Assembly: GCF_002362315.1 (NCBI RefSeq)
Contig: NZ_MTZV01000003.1
Location: 310,001 to 374,000 of the forward strand
Length of the DNA stretch: 64,000 nucleotides
Reading direction: 5' to 3'
From: Paraburkholderia acidicola
GTDB taxonomy: Bacteria > Pseudomonadota > Gammaproteobacteria > Burkholderiales > Burkholderiaceae
Part shown: positions 47,190 through 56,348 of the stretch, piece by piece
Position numbering within the stretch: the stretch's first letter is position 1
Layout: the number at the start of each line of letters is the position of its first letter
Notes under the pieces: model-generated
Told to the model about the DNA's origin: nothing
Seen by the model: the letters and a program-made list of their open reading frames with translations, nothing else
Database searches by the model: none
Made by a program: the position numbers and the translations under genes

Positions 47190-48265
47190 TGTGCGTCTCC
47201 CGAAGATTCGTTACTCGCCCGGTTCACCGTATCCGCCTGCAAATGCAGCGGCACGCAGCGCACCGTATCGCTTTCCCGCACACCGAGCGCCGCGCGCGCG
47301 GCGGCCGAGAGCGGCGCACTGCCGCGCTGCGCCGGCAGATCGCCGAGCACGCAGCGAAACTCGCCCGCGCGGTTGCTGGCGATCAGATACGTGGCGTCGC
47401 GGTCATTGTGTTCCTGCGGTTCAGCATCGCTAACCGCACGCGTCTCGTTGCGCACGACACACGCGCTGCGATCGATCTGCGCAGTCAGCACCGGCCCCGC
47501 ATCGAAGATATCGACGTAGCGGTCGGTCTCGAAGCCTTCCTCGAGATGAATCTCGTAAGCGAGCAGCGCTTTCTCGTCGGGCTCGCCGAGCACGCGTTGC
47601 GCCGCTTCCGGCAGCAGCGGCACATACAGCGGGTAGCTCGGCATCACCTCGGCGATGAAGGTGCGACTGCGGCCACCCGATTCCACTTCGATATCGGCGA
47701 AATCGCGGCCGAAGAACTTGCGGCCCACCGCTTCCCAGAACGGCGACATGCCGGCTTCGTCGGTCACGCCGAGCAGTAGCGAGAACACCTCGGGCGTGAA
47801 GCGGCGGCGGTTCGCTGCGATGTACATCATCCGTGCACGCGACATCAGGTGTGCCGCCGCGTCGCCGCGCAATGCCGGGTCGATGTAATACCCCGCGAGC
47901 CGGCTTCTGCCGGTCAGCTCATGCGACATCGTCAGTGCGTGGATCTTGCGGTTCACATGCAGCTCGCGCGACGCGTGGATCAGCGCGTCGTTGCGAAACG
48001 CGTAGAACGGCTCCGAATAGCCGGCTGCCGCCACGATGCTAGCGGTGCCGCGCAGCTTGCCAGTCTCGCTGTCTTCGAGCACGAACAGATAGAACTCTTC
48101 GCCCGGAAAATCGACTTCCGCGCTAAACGAGTCCTCCGACAGCGCGACCCGCGCTTCGAGCGCGCGCCGGTCGTGCGGCAGCGAGTGCAGCACGGGTTGC
48201 GCCGTGCGCGCCATGTGTTCGAGCGCGTCGAGATCGGCGAGACGGCCGGGGCGTACGAAGAGCAT
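47186..48265 (-). CDS. aruF: Arginine/ornithine N-succinyltransferase, alpha (AruF) subunit
   Basis: This is a 359-residue paralogue of AruG and the second subunit of the succinyltransferase. FLFVLEDSETGKL-type and SEPFYAFRNDALIHASRELH stretches, RTFIAEVMPSYPLYVPLLPEAAQ and [16 protein letters not shown] fit AruF. It lies 81 bases after astC; that gap contains a 20-bp perfect palindrome. The C-terminus is longer than usual with a polar tail. Confidence 0.92.
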
Positions 48266-48332
48266 CGTCGTTCCAGTGAATGAGTTGAAGCGCGGTGAAG
48301 GAACCTGACGGGCCTGGTGAGTACGGTAACTT

Positions 48333-48352
48333 CGCTAACGCTAGCGTTAGCG
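48333..48352. other. 20-bp perfect palindrome at the astC/aruF junction
   Basis: CGCTAACGCTAGCGTTAGCG is perfectly self-complementary and includes the astC stop codon. In the mRNA it can fold as an 8-bp stem with CTAG loop. It may be a processing, attenuation or mRNA-stability element between the transaminase and the rest of the operon. No T-run follows, so it is not a standard terminator. Confidence 0.5.
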
Positions 48353-49582
48353 TGACGGCGCGTCCGCAGTCGCGCCGACCACTTCCTCGATCGCCTTGCC
48401 GATGCGCACGAAACCTTCGTTCAGGTCATCGAGCGGCATCACCAGCGATGGCGCAAAACGCAGCACGTCCGGCCCCGCGATCAGCAGCATCGCGCCGTGT
48501 GCGGCACATGCGGTGAGGAAGTCTTTCGCACGGCCCTTGTACGCATCCGTGAGTTCGGCGCCGATCAGCAGGCCCTTACCGCGCACTTCGCTGAAGATGC
48601 CGAAGCGTTTGTTCAGTTGCGCGAGCTTCGCCTTGATCGCGTCGCCACGCTGACGCACGCCTTCGAGCAGATCTGGATCGCTGATCAGCTCGACGACCTT
48701 CTCCGCGATTGCGGCGCCGAGCGGGTTGCCGCCGTACGTCGTGCCGTGCACACCAACCTTGAAGTGCGCGGCCAGTTCGTTGGTGGTCAGCATCGCGCCG
48801 ATCGGAAAACCGTTGCCGAGCGCTTTCGCGGTAGTCAGGATGTCGGGCGTCACGTCCGTGTCCTGGTACGCATAGAAGTAACCGGTGCGGCCTACCCCTG
48901 TTTGTACTTCATCAAAAATCAGCAGTGCGCCGTGCTGGTCGCACAGTTCGCGCAGGCCGCGCAGGAACGCTGGATCGGCGGGAATCACGCCGCCTTCGCC
49001 CTGGATCGGCTCGACGATCACCGCACAGGTTTTCGCGCCGATCGTCTTGCGGGCAGCGTCGAGATCATTGTACGGCAGATGAACGATGCCGGCCGGCACC
49101 GGGCCGAAGCCTTCCGAATACTTCGGCTGGCCACCGACGCTGACCGTAAAGAACGTGCGCCCATGGAACGATTGCGTGAACGACACGATCTCGACCTTAT
49201 CGGCGCCGTGACGCTCGAACGCGACGCGACGCGCGAGCTTCAACGCCGCTTCATTCGCTTCCGCACCGGAGTTCGCGAAGAACGCGCGGTCGGCGAACGT
49301 CAGGTCTTCGAGGCGCTTTGCAAGGCGCAGCACCGGTTCGTTCGTGTAGCCGTTGCCGATGTGCCAGAGCTTGCTGCCCTGCTCGTGCAGCACTTTCAGC
49401 AGTTCCGGGTGCGCGTGGCCAAGTGCCGTGACGGCGATGCCGCCGGCGAAGTCGATATATTCGCGGCCCTGGGTATCCCAGATGCGCGAACCTGCGGCGC
49501 GGTCCGGCACGAAGGCGGCTGGCGAGAACAGCGGCACCATGACTTCATCGAAGGTCTGGCGGGTCACAGTCAGGTCGTTCAT
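48347..49582 (-). CDS. astC: Succinylornithine/acetylornithine transaminase
   Basis: This is a 411-residue class III aminotransferase that converts N-succinylornithine to N-succinylglutamate semialdehyde. [45 protein letters not shown] and the PLP lysine in [15 protein letters not shown] are present. GAGGA lies before the start. It is the first gene of the six-gene catabolic operon and follows argR. It may also serve arginine synthesis as an ArgD-type enzyme. Confidence 0.94.
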   Translation of the reverse strand: MNDLTVTRQTFDEVMVPLFSPAAFVPDRAAGSRIWDTQGREYIDFAGGIAVTALGHAHPELLKVLHEQGSKLWHIGNGYTNEPVLRLAKRLEDLTFADRAFFANSGAEANEAALKLARRVAFERHGADKVEIVSFTQSFHGRTFFTVSVGGQPKYSEGFGPVPAGIVHLPYNDLDAARKTIGAKTCAVIVEPIQGEGGVIPADPAFLRGLRELCDQHGALLIFDEVQTGVGRTGYFYAYQDTDVTPDILTTAKALGNGFPIGAMLTTNELAAHFKVGVHGTTYGGNPLGAAIAEKVVELISDPDLLEGVRQRGDAIKAKLAQLNKRFGIFSEVRGKGLLIGAELTDAYKGRAKDFLTACAAHGAMLLIAGPDVLRFAPSLVMPLDDLNEGFVRIGKAIEEVVGATADAPSR

Positions 49583-49638
49583 GGCGAATCCTCGTTGCGG
49601 TAATAGCAGATAGTGTAGGAAACCCCGTGCGAAACGTC

Positions 49639-49654
49639 TTGCGCACAGGCGACG
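49639..49654 (-). promoter_or_regulatory. Possible ArgR half-site upstream of astC
   Basis: On the minus strand CGTCGC-N8-AA agrees with the Pseudomonas ArgR half-site TGTCGC-N8-AA at all but one base, about 57 bases before astC. A second, poorer TTTCGC follows on the astC side. It fits control of the operon by the upstream argR product. Confidence 0.35.
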
Positions 49655-49687
49655 TGTTCTGTCGGGCTCGCCGCGTTTTTATCGGTT

Positions 49688-50749
49688 TTACGCGCTGGAC
49701 GAGCCGGGCATGTCCGGCGGCTCGATCAGCGCGCCCGGCCGCGGCTCGCTCGCCGCCGCGCCGGCGCCGCCGTGCTGCCGGTCGAGCCAGTTGCGGCGGT
49801 CTTCGCGCGGCGTCACGCCGAAACGCTCGCGGTACGCATTCGAAAAGTGCGCCGCCGACGAAAACCCGCACGCCAGACTGATCTGCACGACCGATTTGCT
49901 CGTGCGCTGCAACTGCGTGCGCGCTTTCGACAGCCGCAGCCCCAGGTAGTACTTGGACGGCATCGAGCCGAGATACTGGCGAAACAGGCGCTCCAGTTGC
50001 CGCCGCGACACGCCGACCAGACCGGCGATCTCGTCGGTGGTGAGCGGATCTTCGGTGTTCGCTTCCATCAGTTGCAACGCATCGTTCAGGCGCGGATGGC
50101 GCTCGCCGGGCGCGGTCACGAACGGAATGCGCTGGCGTTCTTCGCCCGCGCGCAGCACGCCGACGCCGAGCGTGTCCGCAATCCGTTCCGCGAGTTCCGG
50201 GCCGTGCTCGCGGCCGATCATCGCAAGCATGAAATCGACGGTGGCCTGGCCGCCCGCGCAGGTGGCGCGATCGCGGTCGATCTCGAAGATCTGCTGCGTG
50301 ACGATCGAACGCTCGAACTGCTCGGCGAACTGCTGATAGGTTTCCCAGTTGACGCTCACGCGGTAGCCGGACAATTGCCCCGCCATCGCGAGCCACCACA
50401 CGCCGTGATGAATTCCGGTGACGAGCGGCGTGCGCTGCCCGACACGCGACAAACTGGCGAGAAACAGCCGGTAATCGGCAAACTGCTGGAAGCGCTCGCT
50501 AACGACAATCAACCAGTCGCACGACACCGCATCGCCGAACGCCGTATCGGCGGGCCATTGCGCGCCGCCCGACAGCGGCACCGGGCGCCCGTCCCACGAA
50601 CACACCTGCCAGCGATACAACGCACGTCCATCGATTTCATTGGCGAGCGTCAACGCATCGACGATCGGCCCGATGCCCGACATCGAGACCGGCGGCAAGG
50701 CGACGATCGCGACCTGCGTCGTACGGGTGGGACTTGATGTTCGAGCCAT
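49688..50749 (-). CDS. argR: AraC/GlxA-type arginine regulator ArgR
   Basis: This is a 353-residue regulator with a DJ-1/GATase1-like sensor domain (VAIVALPPVSMSGIGPIVDALTLAN) and a C-terminal AraC DNA-binding domain (LTTDEIAGLVGVSRRQLERLFRQYLGSMPSKYYLGLRLSKARTQL). This architecture is that of Pseudomonas ArgR, which activates arginine uptake and catabolism, not the E. coli ArgR repressor. ATG 50749 is chosen over a TTG two codons earlier. It sits between aotP and astC, exactly the Pseudomonas order. An added C-terminal tail is Pro/Gly/Ala-rich. Confidence 0.88.
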   Translation of the reverse strand: MARTSSPTRTTQVAIVALPPVSMSGIGPIVDALTLANEIDGRALYRWQVCSWDGRPVPLSGGAQWPADTAFGDAVSCDWLIVVSERFQQFADYRLFLASLSRVGQRTPLVTGIHHGVWWLAMAGQLSGYRVSVNWETYQQFAEQFERSIVTQQIFEIDRDRATCAGGQATVDFMLAMIGREHGPELAERIADTLGVGVLRAGEERQRIPFVTAPGERHPRLNDALQLMEANTEDPLTTDEIAGLVGVSRRQLERLFRQYLGSMPSKYYLGLRLSKARTQLQRTSKSVVQISLACGFSSAAHFSNAYRERFGVTPREDRRNWLDRQHGGAGAAASEPRPGALIEPPDMPGSSSA

Positions 50750-50778
50750 CGGCAATCCGCTCGGGCTGGCGCCGCGCG

Positions 50779-51570
50779 TTACTTGAGGCTACCCGAGAGA
50801 AATTGCTTCAGCCGTTCGCTACGCGGCGCAGCGAGCACCTCGGCGGGCGCACCCTCTTCTTCGGTACGGCCTTGATGCAGGAACATCACATGGTTCGACA
50901 CGTTGCGCGCGAAACCCATTTCATGCGTGACGACGATCATCGTGCGGCCTTCTTCGGCAAGCTTCTGCATCACCTTCAGCACTTCGCCGACCAGTTCGGG
51001 ATCGAGCGCGGAGGTCGGTTCGTCGAACAACATCACGTCGGGGTTCATCGCCAGTGCGCGTGCGATCGCCACGCGCTGCTGCTGACCACCGGACAGATGC
51101 GCGGGATACTGTTTCTCGACGCGCGGCGCGAGCCCCACCTTCTCCAGATACTCGCGCGCGCGGTCTTCCGCTTCCTTGCGCGACAGACCGAGCACATGAC
51201 GTGGCGCCTCGATGACGTTTTCGAGCACGTTCATATGCGCCCACAGGTTGAAATGCTGGAACACCATCGCGAGCTTCGTGCGGATGCGTTGCAGCTGCTT
51301 GTGGTCGGCCACTTCGAGATTGCCCGCGCGATCGGCTTTGGTACGCACCGCCTCGCCATCGACAACAATCTGCCCCGCGTTCGGCCGCTCGAGAAAGTTG
51401 ATGCAGCGCAGGAACGTACTCTTGCCCGACCCGCTCGCCCCGATGATGCTGATGACGTCGCCCTTGTTCGCGTTCATCGACACGCCCTTGAGCACTTCGT
51501 TATCGCCAAAGCGCTTGTGGATGTCCTGCACGGCGAGCTTGCAGGCGTCGGTTTGAGTCGTGTGGAGCAA
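50779..51570 (-). CDS. aotP: Basic amino acid ABC transporter, ATP-binding protein
   Basis: This is a 263-residue ATPase of the HisP/AotP type. Walker A is GASGSGKST, the signature [34 protein letters not shown], and the switch histidine VVTHEMGFA. The start is probably a TTG at 51570, which has GGGAGAG five bases before it and gives the usual HisP-like length; another TTG at 51621 would add 17 unusual residues. It works with the two permease genes upstream for arginine/ornithine uptake. Confidence 0.9.
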   Translation of the reverse strand: MLHTTQTDACKLAVQDIHKRFGDNEVLKGVSMNANKGDVISIIGASGSGKSTFLRCINFLERPNAGQIVVDGEAVRTKADRAGNLEVADHKQLQRIRTKLAMVFQHFNLWAHMNVLENVIEAPRHVLGLSRKEAEDRAREYLEKVGLAPRVEKQYPAHLSGGQQQRVAIARALAMNPDVMLFDEPTSALDPELVGEVLKVMQKLAEEGRTMIVVTHEMGFARNVSNHVMFLHQGRTEEEGAPAEVLAAPRSERLKQFLSGSLK

Positions 51571-51675
51571 GATGCTCTCCCAGAGTGTGTGACGGGTTCC
51601 GTCTTCGGTCCCGTCTTGCAACAGCGTGAAAACCTGCGGTACGACAGCGTGTGCGAAGTGCGGCGGCGGCGCCGC

Positions 51676-52389
51676 TCAGTGCGAGCGCACCGCCAGATAA
51701 CCCAGCCAGCGCCGCTCGGCACGCCGGAACCCCGCAACCAGCGCAAACGAAATCGCACAGTAGATCAGCGCCGCGAGACCGAACGCTTCGAACGAACGGT
51801 ACGTGGCCGAATTCACATCGCGCGCGACCTTCAGGATGTCCGGGACCGTTGCCGTAAACGCGACGGTGGTCGCATGCAGCATCAGGATTACCTCGTTACT
51901 GTACAACGGCAGTGCACGGCGCAGCGCGGAAGGTAGCACAACGCGCCGGTACATCGTGAAGCCGCTCATGCCGTACGCGCGCGCCGCTTCGACTTCACCA
52001 TGCGAGGTCGCGCGAATCGCGCCGGCGAAGATCTCGGTCGTGTACGCGCAGGTGTTCAGTGCGAAGGCGAGAATCGCGCAATGAAAACCGCTGCGAAAGA
52101 ACGCATCGAGCAGTGAATGCGAGCGCACGAATTCGAGGCTGTACATGCCCGTGTAGATCAGCAGCAACTGCACGTAGAGCGGCGTGCCGCGAAACACGTA
52201 GGTGTAAAAACGCACGGGCATCGACAGCCAGCGCTTCTTCGACACGCGCGCGACCGCGAGCGGAATCGATACGACAAAACCGATGCCGATCGATGCAACC
52301 AGCAGCCACAGCGTCACAGCGACGCCCGACAGACGCTGGCCGTCCCAGTACAGAAAGGCACGCCAGTATTCAGTGAGGATCTCGATCAT
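51676..52389 (-). CDS. aotM: Basic amino acid ABC transporter permease, HisM/AotM-type
   Basis: This is a 237-residue inner-membrane permease with about five helices (GVAVTLWLLVASIGIGFVVSIPLAVARV and others). The ATPase-contact loop is GEVEAARAYGMSGFTMYRRVVLPSALRRALPLY. FRGTPLYVQLLLIYTGMY is typical for HisM. It starts seven bases after the aotQ stop. It is followed by 105 bases before the aotP start. Confidence 0.9.
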   Translation of the reverse strand: MIEILTEYWRAFLYWDGQRLSGVAVTLWLLVASIGIGFVVSIPLAVARVSKKRWLSMPVRFYTYVFRGTPLYVQLLLIYTGMYSLEFVRSHSLLDAFFRSGFHCAILAFALNTCAYTTEIFAGAIRATSHGEVEAARAYGMSGFTMYRRVVLPSALRRALPLYSNEVILMLHATTVAFTATVPDILKVARDVNSATYRSFEAFGLAALIYCAISFALVAGFRRAERRWLGYLAVRSH

Positions 52390-52396
52390 GGTGGTG

Positions 52397-53098
52397 TCAA
52401 AGCTCCGCGTGGCGCACGCCGATCGAATAACGACGCTCGAGCCAGATCAACACGAGATTCGATACGGTCGTGATGGCCAGATAGATCAGCGCGGCGATGA
52501 GGATGAAGAAAAACATGTTGAAGGTGCTCTTGCCCGCGTCCTGCGCGGCCTTGACGATGTCGGCGAGACCGATGATCGACACGAGCGCGGTCGCTTTCAC
52601 GAGCACCTGCCAGTTGTTGCCGATACCGGGCAGCGCGAAACGCATCATCTGCGGGAACAGGATGCGCGCGAACACGCGCACGCCGCTCATGCCATACGCG
52701 GCGCCCGCTTCGAGCTGACCGCGCGGCACTGCGAGAAACGCGCCGCGAAAGGTTTCGGTGAAATACGCCCCGTAGATGAAGCCAAGCGTCAGCACACCCG
52801 CGACGAACGGATCGATGTCGAACTGCGGCAGACCGAGCGCATCGGTCAGATTGTTGACCGCGATCTGGATGCTGTAGAACAGCAGCAGCATCAGCACGAG
52901 ATCGGGCACCGAGCGGATCAGCGTCGTGTAGGCCGTGGCGATGGCGCGCAGCGGCCGGTTGAGCGAAAGCTTCGCCGCCGCGCCGATCAGGCCGAGCACG
53001 ACGGCCGCCGCGAGCGACAGGACGGAAAGTTCGATTGTCTGGATCGCACCGGCGAGCAGCACCGGGCCAAAGCCGTAGAGGAACACGCGCGTCTCCAT
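52397..53098 (-). CDS. aotQ: Basic amino acid ABC transporter permease, HisQ/AotQ-type
   Basis: This is a 233-residue permease. LLAGAIQTIELSVLSLAAAVVLGLIGAAAKLS is helix 1; RSVPDLVLMLLLFYSIQIAVN and GQLEAGAAYGMSGVRVFARILFPQMMRFALPGIGNNW (coupling loop) are typical of HisQ. METRVF at 53098 starts the family-like part. In Pseudomonas the gene before aotQ is the binding protein aotJ; here no such gene is present and the probable partner is at 39516-40313. Confidence 0.9.
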   Translation of the reverse strand: METRVFLYGFGPVLLAGAIQTIELSVLSLAAAVVLGLIGAAAKLSLNRPLRAIATAYTTLIRSVPDLVLMLLLFYSIQIAVNNLTDALGLPQFDIDPFVAGVLTLGFIYGAYFTETFRGAFLAVPRGQLEAGAAYGMSGVRVFARILFPQMMRFALPGIGNNWQVLVKATALVSIIGLADIVKAAQDAGKSTFNMFFFILIAALIYLAITTVSNLVLIWLERRYSIGVRHAEL

Positions 53099-53457
53099 CT
53101 GGTTGATCGGGCTGGCGAATCGTGGCAAATGCGGTCGCCGTGAATACCAGCGCCGCCCGGTTCGAGGCATGGCGCGGATACTCGCAGGCAAAAATAAATT
53201 GCTCAAACGGGCGACACTTGAGTTATTGCGGCGCAACATAAGCAGCCAGGGCGGTCGCGCCGTGCCGGACTCCCTGTTTTCGCGGGCGCCATGGTTTTGT
53301 GAGCGCGCGAAGCGCCGGCTGTGCCCGCCGCGTTTTCGCAAGTTTGCAGTCGCTTTTTCGATAGACGAAGCGGCGTCGCAATGGGCGTTTCGATAGACTG
53401 GCAGCCATCCGCCTGTCGCTCCAGGGCACGCTTCTTCTACTTTCCGGCAATCCGCTC
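53099..53457. other. Intergenic region between aotQ and a divergent methyltransferase gene
   Basis: This 359-base stretch should hold two promoters. A 97-codon plus-strand ORF (53103-53396) has basic, low-quality composition and is not accepted as a gene. No clear operator was recognised. Confidence 0.4.
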
Positions 53458-54069
53458 ATGACTTCCCGCATCGATCCCGACACGCTCGCCGCCTATGCGC
53501 GCGACGCCGCCCGCTACAGCCAGGACTGGCTCGACCAGCCGCCGCCGAACGACCTCTACTCGATGCTGCAGACGCACCTGGTGCCCGGCGGCGATACCGC
53601 GGATATCGGCTGCGGCAACGGCCGCGACGCCGCGTGGCTGACCGGCCAGGGTTATCCGGTGACGGGTTTCGACGGCTCGCCGGCGCTGCTCGACGAAGCG
53701 CGCCGGCTCTACCCCGACGTAACGTTTCGCGAAGCGACATTGCCCGCGCTGGCCGGTGTCGACGGCACCTACGACAACGTGATCTGCGAAACCGTGATCA
53801 TGCATCTGCCCGTCGACGAGATCGCTTCCGCCATCGACAGCCTGTTGCGCATCCTGCGGCCGGACGGCGTGCTGTATCTGTCGTGGCGGGTCACCGAGGG
53901 CGCCGACCAGCGGCTGGCCGACGGCCGGCTCTACAGTGCGTTCGACCCCGCCCTCGTGCTTGGCGAGCTGGCCGGCTGCGCGATCCTGCTGTTCGAGGAC
54001 GTGACAAGCGAAAGCTCGGGCAAGCGGATCTGCCGTGTGGTAGCGACGAAACGTGGCGATACGGTGTGA
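53458..54069 (+). CDS. Class I SAM-dependent methyltransferase
   Basis: This is a 203-residue methyltransferase. TADIGCGNGRDAAWLTGQGYPVTGFDGSPALLDEAR is motif I with its acidic ribose-binding residue. DNVICETVIMHLPVDEI and LRILRPDGVLYLSWRV are motifs II-III. TehB/UbiE-like proteins are similar; the substrate is unknown. It lies just upstream of the hipBA promoter region. Confidence 0.85.
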   Translation: MTSRIDPDTLAAYARDAARYSQDWLDQPPPNDLYSMLQTHLVPGGDTADIGCGNGRDAAWLTGQGYPVTGFDGSPALLDEARRLYPDVTFREATLPALAGVDGTYDNVICETVIMHLPVDEIASAIDSLLRILRPDGVLYLSWRVTEGADQRLADGRLYSAFDPALVLGELAGCAILLFEDVTSESSGKRICRVVATKRGDTV

Positions 54070-54127
54070 GCCTGCACCAGGCGCTGTGGGCAAGATAAAC
54101 CGCCATAGGAACGCCCCACCCGACGTT

Positions 54128-54147
54128 TTGACTCATTAATGAGTCAA
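54128..54147. promoter_or_regulatory. HipB operator O1
   Basis: TTGACTCATTAATGAGTCAA is a perfect 20-bp palindrome. It is the best of four related sites and lies upstream of the hipB promoter. Confidence 0.8.
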
Positions 54148-54158
54148 TAGCCGCGTTA

Positions 54159-54178
54159 AAGACTCATTAACGAGTCAA
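54159..54178. promoter_or_regulatory. HipB operator O2
   Basis: AAGACTCATTAACGAGTCAA is a slightly imperfect copy, 31 bases (three helical turns) from O1. It ends two bases before the -35 box. Confidence 0.75.
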
Positions 54179-54180
54179 CG

Positions 54181-54210
54181 TTGACTTTGGGCCTCAGCGC
54201 GACCTAGAAT
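54181..54210 (+). promoter_or_regulatory. hipBA promoter
   Basis: TTGACT (54181-54186) and TAGAAT (54205-54210) with an 18-base spacer form a sigma-70 promoter. It lies exactly between two operator pairs. Confidence 0.7.
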
Positions 54211-54228
54211 GATCCATTAATGAGTCAA
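54209..54228. promoter_or_regulatory. HipB operator O3
   Basis: ATGATCCATTAATGAGTCAA has one intact arm of the palindrome, overlaps the end of the -10 box and covers the likely transcription start. Confidence 0.7.
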
Positions 54229-54239
54229 AAACACGGTTA

Positions 54240-54259
54240 AAGACTCATTAATAAGCCAA
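54240..54259. promoter_or_regulatory. HipB operator O4
   Basis: AAGACTCATTAATAAGCCAA lies 31 bases after O3. O3-O4 appears to be a duplicate of O1-O2 displaced by 81 bases; flanking GTTAAAGACTCATTAA is shared with O2. Confidence 0.7.
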
Positions 54260-54272
54260 TCTGGTCGAAACC

Positions 54273-54611
54273 ATGTCCAAGCTCGCGTCCCGCCCCCTCT
54301 CCCGCTACAGCCTCGATGCCGCCCTGCTGCTGGGGCAGCAGATCCGCCGCATGCGAATCGAGCGCACCATCACGACCGCGCAGATGGCCGAACGGGCCGG
54401 CCTGTCGCGCAGCCTCGTGCAGCGCATCGAAAAGGGCGATCCGTCCTGCTCGATCGGTGCGGTATTCGAAGCCGCGGCCGTGGTCGGTCTACGTCTTTTC
54501 GATGCCGACCAGCCGGAGATGACGAGCCTCAATCAACGCTATGCAGACACGCTGATCCTGCTGCCGAAGAAAGTCCGTACACCGCGCATCGAGACCAAAG
54601 ATGACTTCTGA
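54273..54611 (+). CDS. hipB: HipB-type antitoxin and autorepressor
   Basis: This is a 112-residue antitoxin with a helix-turn-helix of the XRE type (LGQQIRRMRIERTITTAQMAERAGLSRSLVQRIEKGDPSCSIGAVFEAAAVVGLRLF). A polar C-terminal tail follows. It should neutralise the HipA-like kinase encoded next, whose start overlaps the end of this gene by 11 bases, and repress their joint promoter. It is longer than E. coli HipB (88 residues). Four palindromic operators lie upstream. Confidence 0.88.
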   Translation: MSKLASRPLSRYSLDAALLLGQQIRRMRIERTITTAQMAERAGLSRSLVQRIEKGDPSCSIGAVFEAAAVVGLRLFDADQPEMTSLNQRYADTLILLPKKVRTPRIETKDDF

Positions 54612-55893
54612 GCGCAGTTACCAGGAAGCCTTCGTCTGGGTCTGGTTGCCCGGCGCAACCGGGCCGGTGGTGTGTGGACGGCTCGCGGCAGTGGGCGGGC
54701 AGATCGTCTTCAACTACGGCCGCAGCTATCTCGCGCGCAACGATGCGATCGCGCTCTACGATCCCGAGCTACCGCTGCAGGCGGGCACGCTGCCGTTGCC
54801 GGCCGGCCTGTCGATGCCGGGCTGCATCCGCGATGCCGCGCCCGACGCGTGGGGCCGGCGCGTGATCATCAATCGCAGGTTCGGCGCCGGCGGCCGTCAG
54901 ATCGACACGGCCGAACTGGACGAACTCACGTATCTGCTCGAGTCGGGCTCCGACCGGATCGGCGCGCTCGACTTCCAGCAATCGGCCAGCACCTACGTGC
55001 CGCGCGATGCCGCGTCTGCGTCGCTCGACGATCTGTCGAATGCGGTCGCGAGTGTCGAACAGGGTGTGCCGCTCAGCCCCGACCTCGAGCGTGCGCTGTT
55101 TCACGGCAGCTCGATAGGCGGTGCGCGGCCGAAAGCGATGATCACGTCGCACGACAGGAAGTACATCGCGAAGTTTTCGTCGCAGAGCGATATCTACAGC
55201 GTCGTCAAGGCCGAGTACATCGCGATGCGTCTCGCCGCCGAAGCGGGTATCGCGGCAGCGCCCGTGTCGCTGCAGCAGGTAGGTGGCAAGGACGTGTTGC
55301 TGATCGAGCGGTTCGATCGCACGCGTGCCGCGCACGGCTGGCAACGCCGCGCGATGGTGTCGGCGCTCACGTTGCTCGGGCTCGACGAAATGATGGCGCG
55401 CTACGCGAGCTATGAAGACCTCGCCACGATCGTCCGGCATCGCTTCAGCGAACCAAAGGCGATGCTGCGCGAACTGTTCGCGCGCATGCTGTTCAACGTG
55501 CTGTGCGGCAATACCGACGATCACGCACGCAATCACGCCGCGTACTGGGACGGCACGGCGCTGACGTTGACGCCCGCTTACGACATCTGCCCGCAGGCGC
55601 GCGCGGGCAACGAAGCCACCCAGGCGATGCTGATTACCGGCACCGAACGCTGGAGCCGGATTGCCGTATGCCTGAAGGCCGCGCCGCAGTTCCTGCTCTC
55701 CACCGACGATGCGCTCGCGCTCGCCGCGCGGCAGATCGAAACGATCCGCGATCGCTGGATAGCGGTTTGCACAGAAGCGCGGCTCAGCGAGGTCGATCGT
55801 CATTTGCTGTGGCGGCGGCAGTTCCTGAACCCGTTCACTTTCGTCGATGCGCCCGCGCAACTCGCCGAAATACTCCTGCCTGCGGGCGATTGA
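54601..55893 (+). CDS. hipA: HipA-type serine/threonine kinase toxin
   Basis: This is a 430-residue toxin kinase. The N-terminal HipA_N domain contains LPLPAGLSMPGCIRDAAPDAWGRRVI. The Gly-rich/Ser loop is HGSSIGGARPKAMI, an ATP-site lysine lies in KYIAKFSS, and LLIERFDR and NVLCGNTDDHARNHAAYWDG hold the catalytic aspartate (D306). TPAYDICPQ gives the magnesium-binding aspartate. E. coli HipA phosphorylates glutamyl-tRNA synthetase and triggers growth arrest; the target here may differ. All key residues seem intact. Confidence 0.9.
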   Translation: MTSERSYQEAFVWVWLPGATGPVVCGRLAAVGGQIVFNYGRSYLARNDAIALYDPELPLQAGTLPLPAGLSMPGCIRDAAPDAWGRRVIINRRFGAGGRQIDTAELDELTYLLESGSDRIGALDFQQSASTYVPRDAASASLDDLSNAVASVEQGVPLSPDLERALFHGSSIGGARPKAMITSHDRKYIAKFSSQSDIYSVVKAEYIAMRLAAEAGIAAAPVSLQQVGGKDVLLIERFDRTRAAHGWQRRAMVSALTLLGLDEMMARYASYEDLATIVRHRFSEPKAMLRELFARMLFNVLCGNTDDHARNHAAYWDGTALTLTPAYDICPQARAGNEATQAMLITGTERWSRIAVCLKAAPQFLLSTDDALALAARQIETIRDRWIAVCTEARLSEVDRHLLWRRQFLNPFTFVDAPAQLAEILLPAGD

Positions 55894-55964
55894 TGCCCGC
55901 TGAATCCCTGGCGAAAGCACCCTCGTGCATAATGCGCCGTTATCGATGACCGGACGGCGCTGGC

Positions 55965-56348
55965 ATGTTTTATGACCAATCGTGGATGGGGTACGGGATC
56001 ATCGGCGGTATGCAAGCGGGTGCGATTGCAGCGGTAATCGGATTCTTTATGCTGCTGCTGGTGCACTGGCTGACCCGCAAGGAACCCTGGAACCCTGGCC
56101 GCGAGCTCGGCGTGACTTATATGCTGTCCGTGCTGCCCAGTTCCAGCGGCGACTTGTGGAACCTGTTCTATTTCAACTACGCCAACCTGCAGTCGCCCGC
56201 TCTGCTGCGCGCGACACTCGCCGATGTACACGATCCGGACAGTATCGGCGTGCGCGTGCTCTGCGAGTTCGTGGGCATAGCGGTCGGTATCCTGCTGGCC
56301 TGGATCGTGTTGCGCTGGCGTAGCCGTGCGCGTGCCGGCAGCGCATAA
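55965..56348 (+). CDS. Membrane protein of unknown function
   Basis: This is a 127-residue protein with two membrane helices (AGAIAAVIGFFMLLLVHWL and VLCEFVGIAVGILLAWIVL) and a roughly 60-residue loop rich in aromatic residues between them. No family is recognised. It follows hipA by 71 bases in the same direction. The 287 bases after it hold only a weak dyad (TGCCAC/GTGGCA at 56476-56495). Confidence 0.6.
   Translation: MFYDQSWMGYGIIGGMQAGAIAAVIGFFMLLLVHWLTRKEPWNPGRELGVTYMLSVLPSSSGDLWNLFYFNYANLQSPALLRATLADVHDPDSIGVRVLCEFVGIAVGILLAWIVLRWRSRARAGSA

Noticed and set aside
53103..53396. 97-codon plus-strand ORF upstream of the methyltransferase gene
   Set aside because: Basic random-looking composition, lies in a divergent promoter region, no ribosome-binding site.
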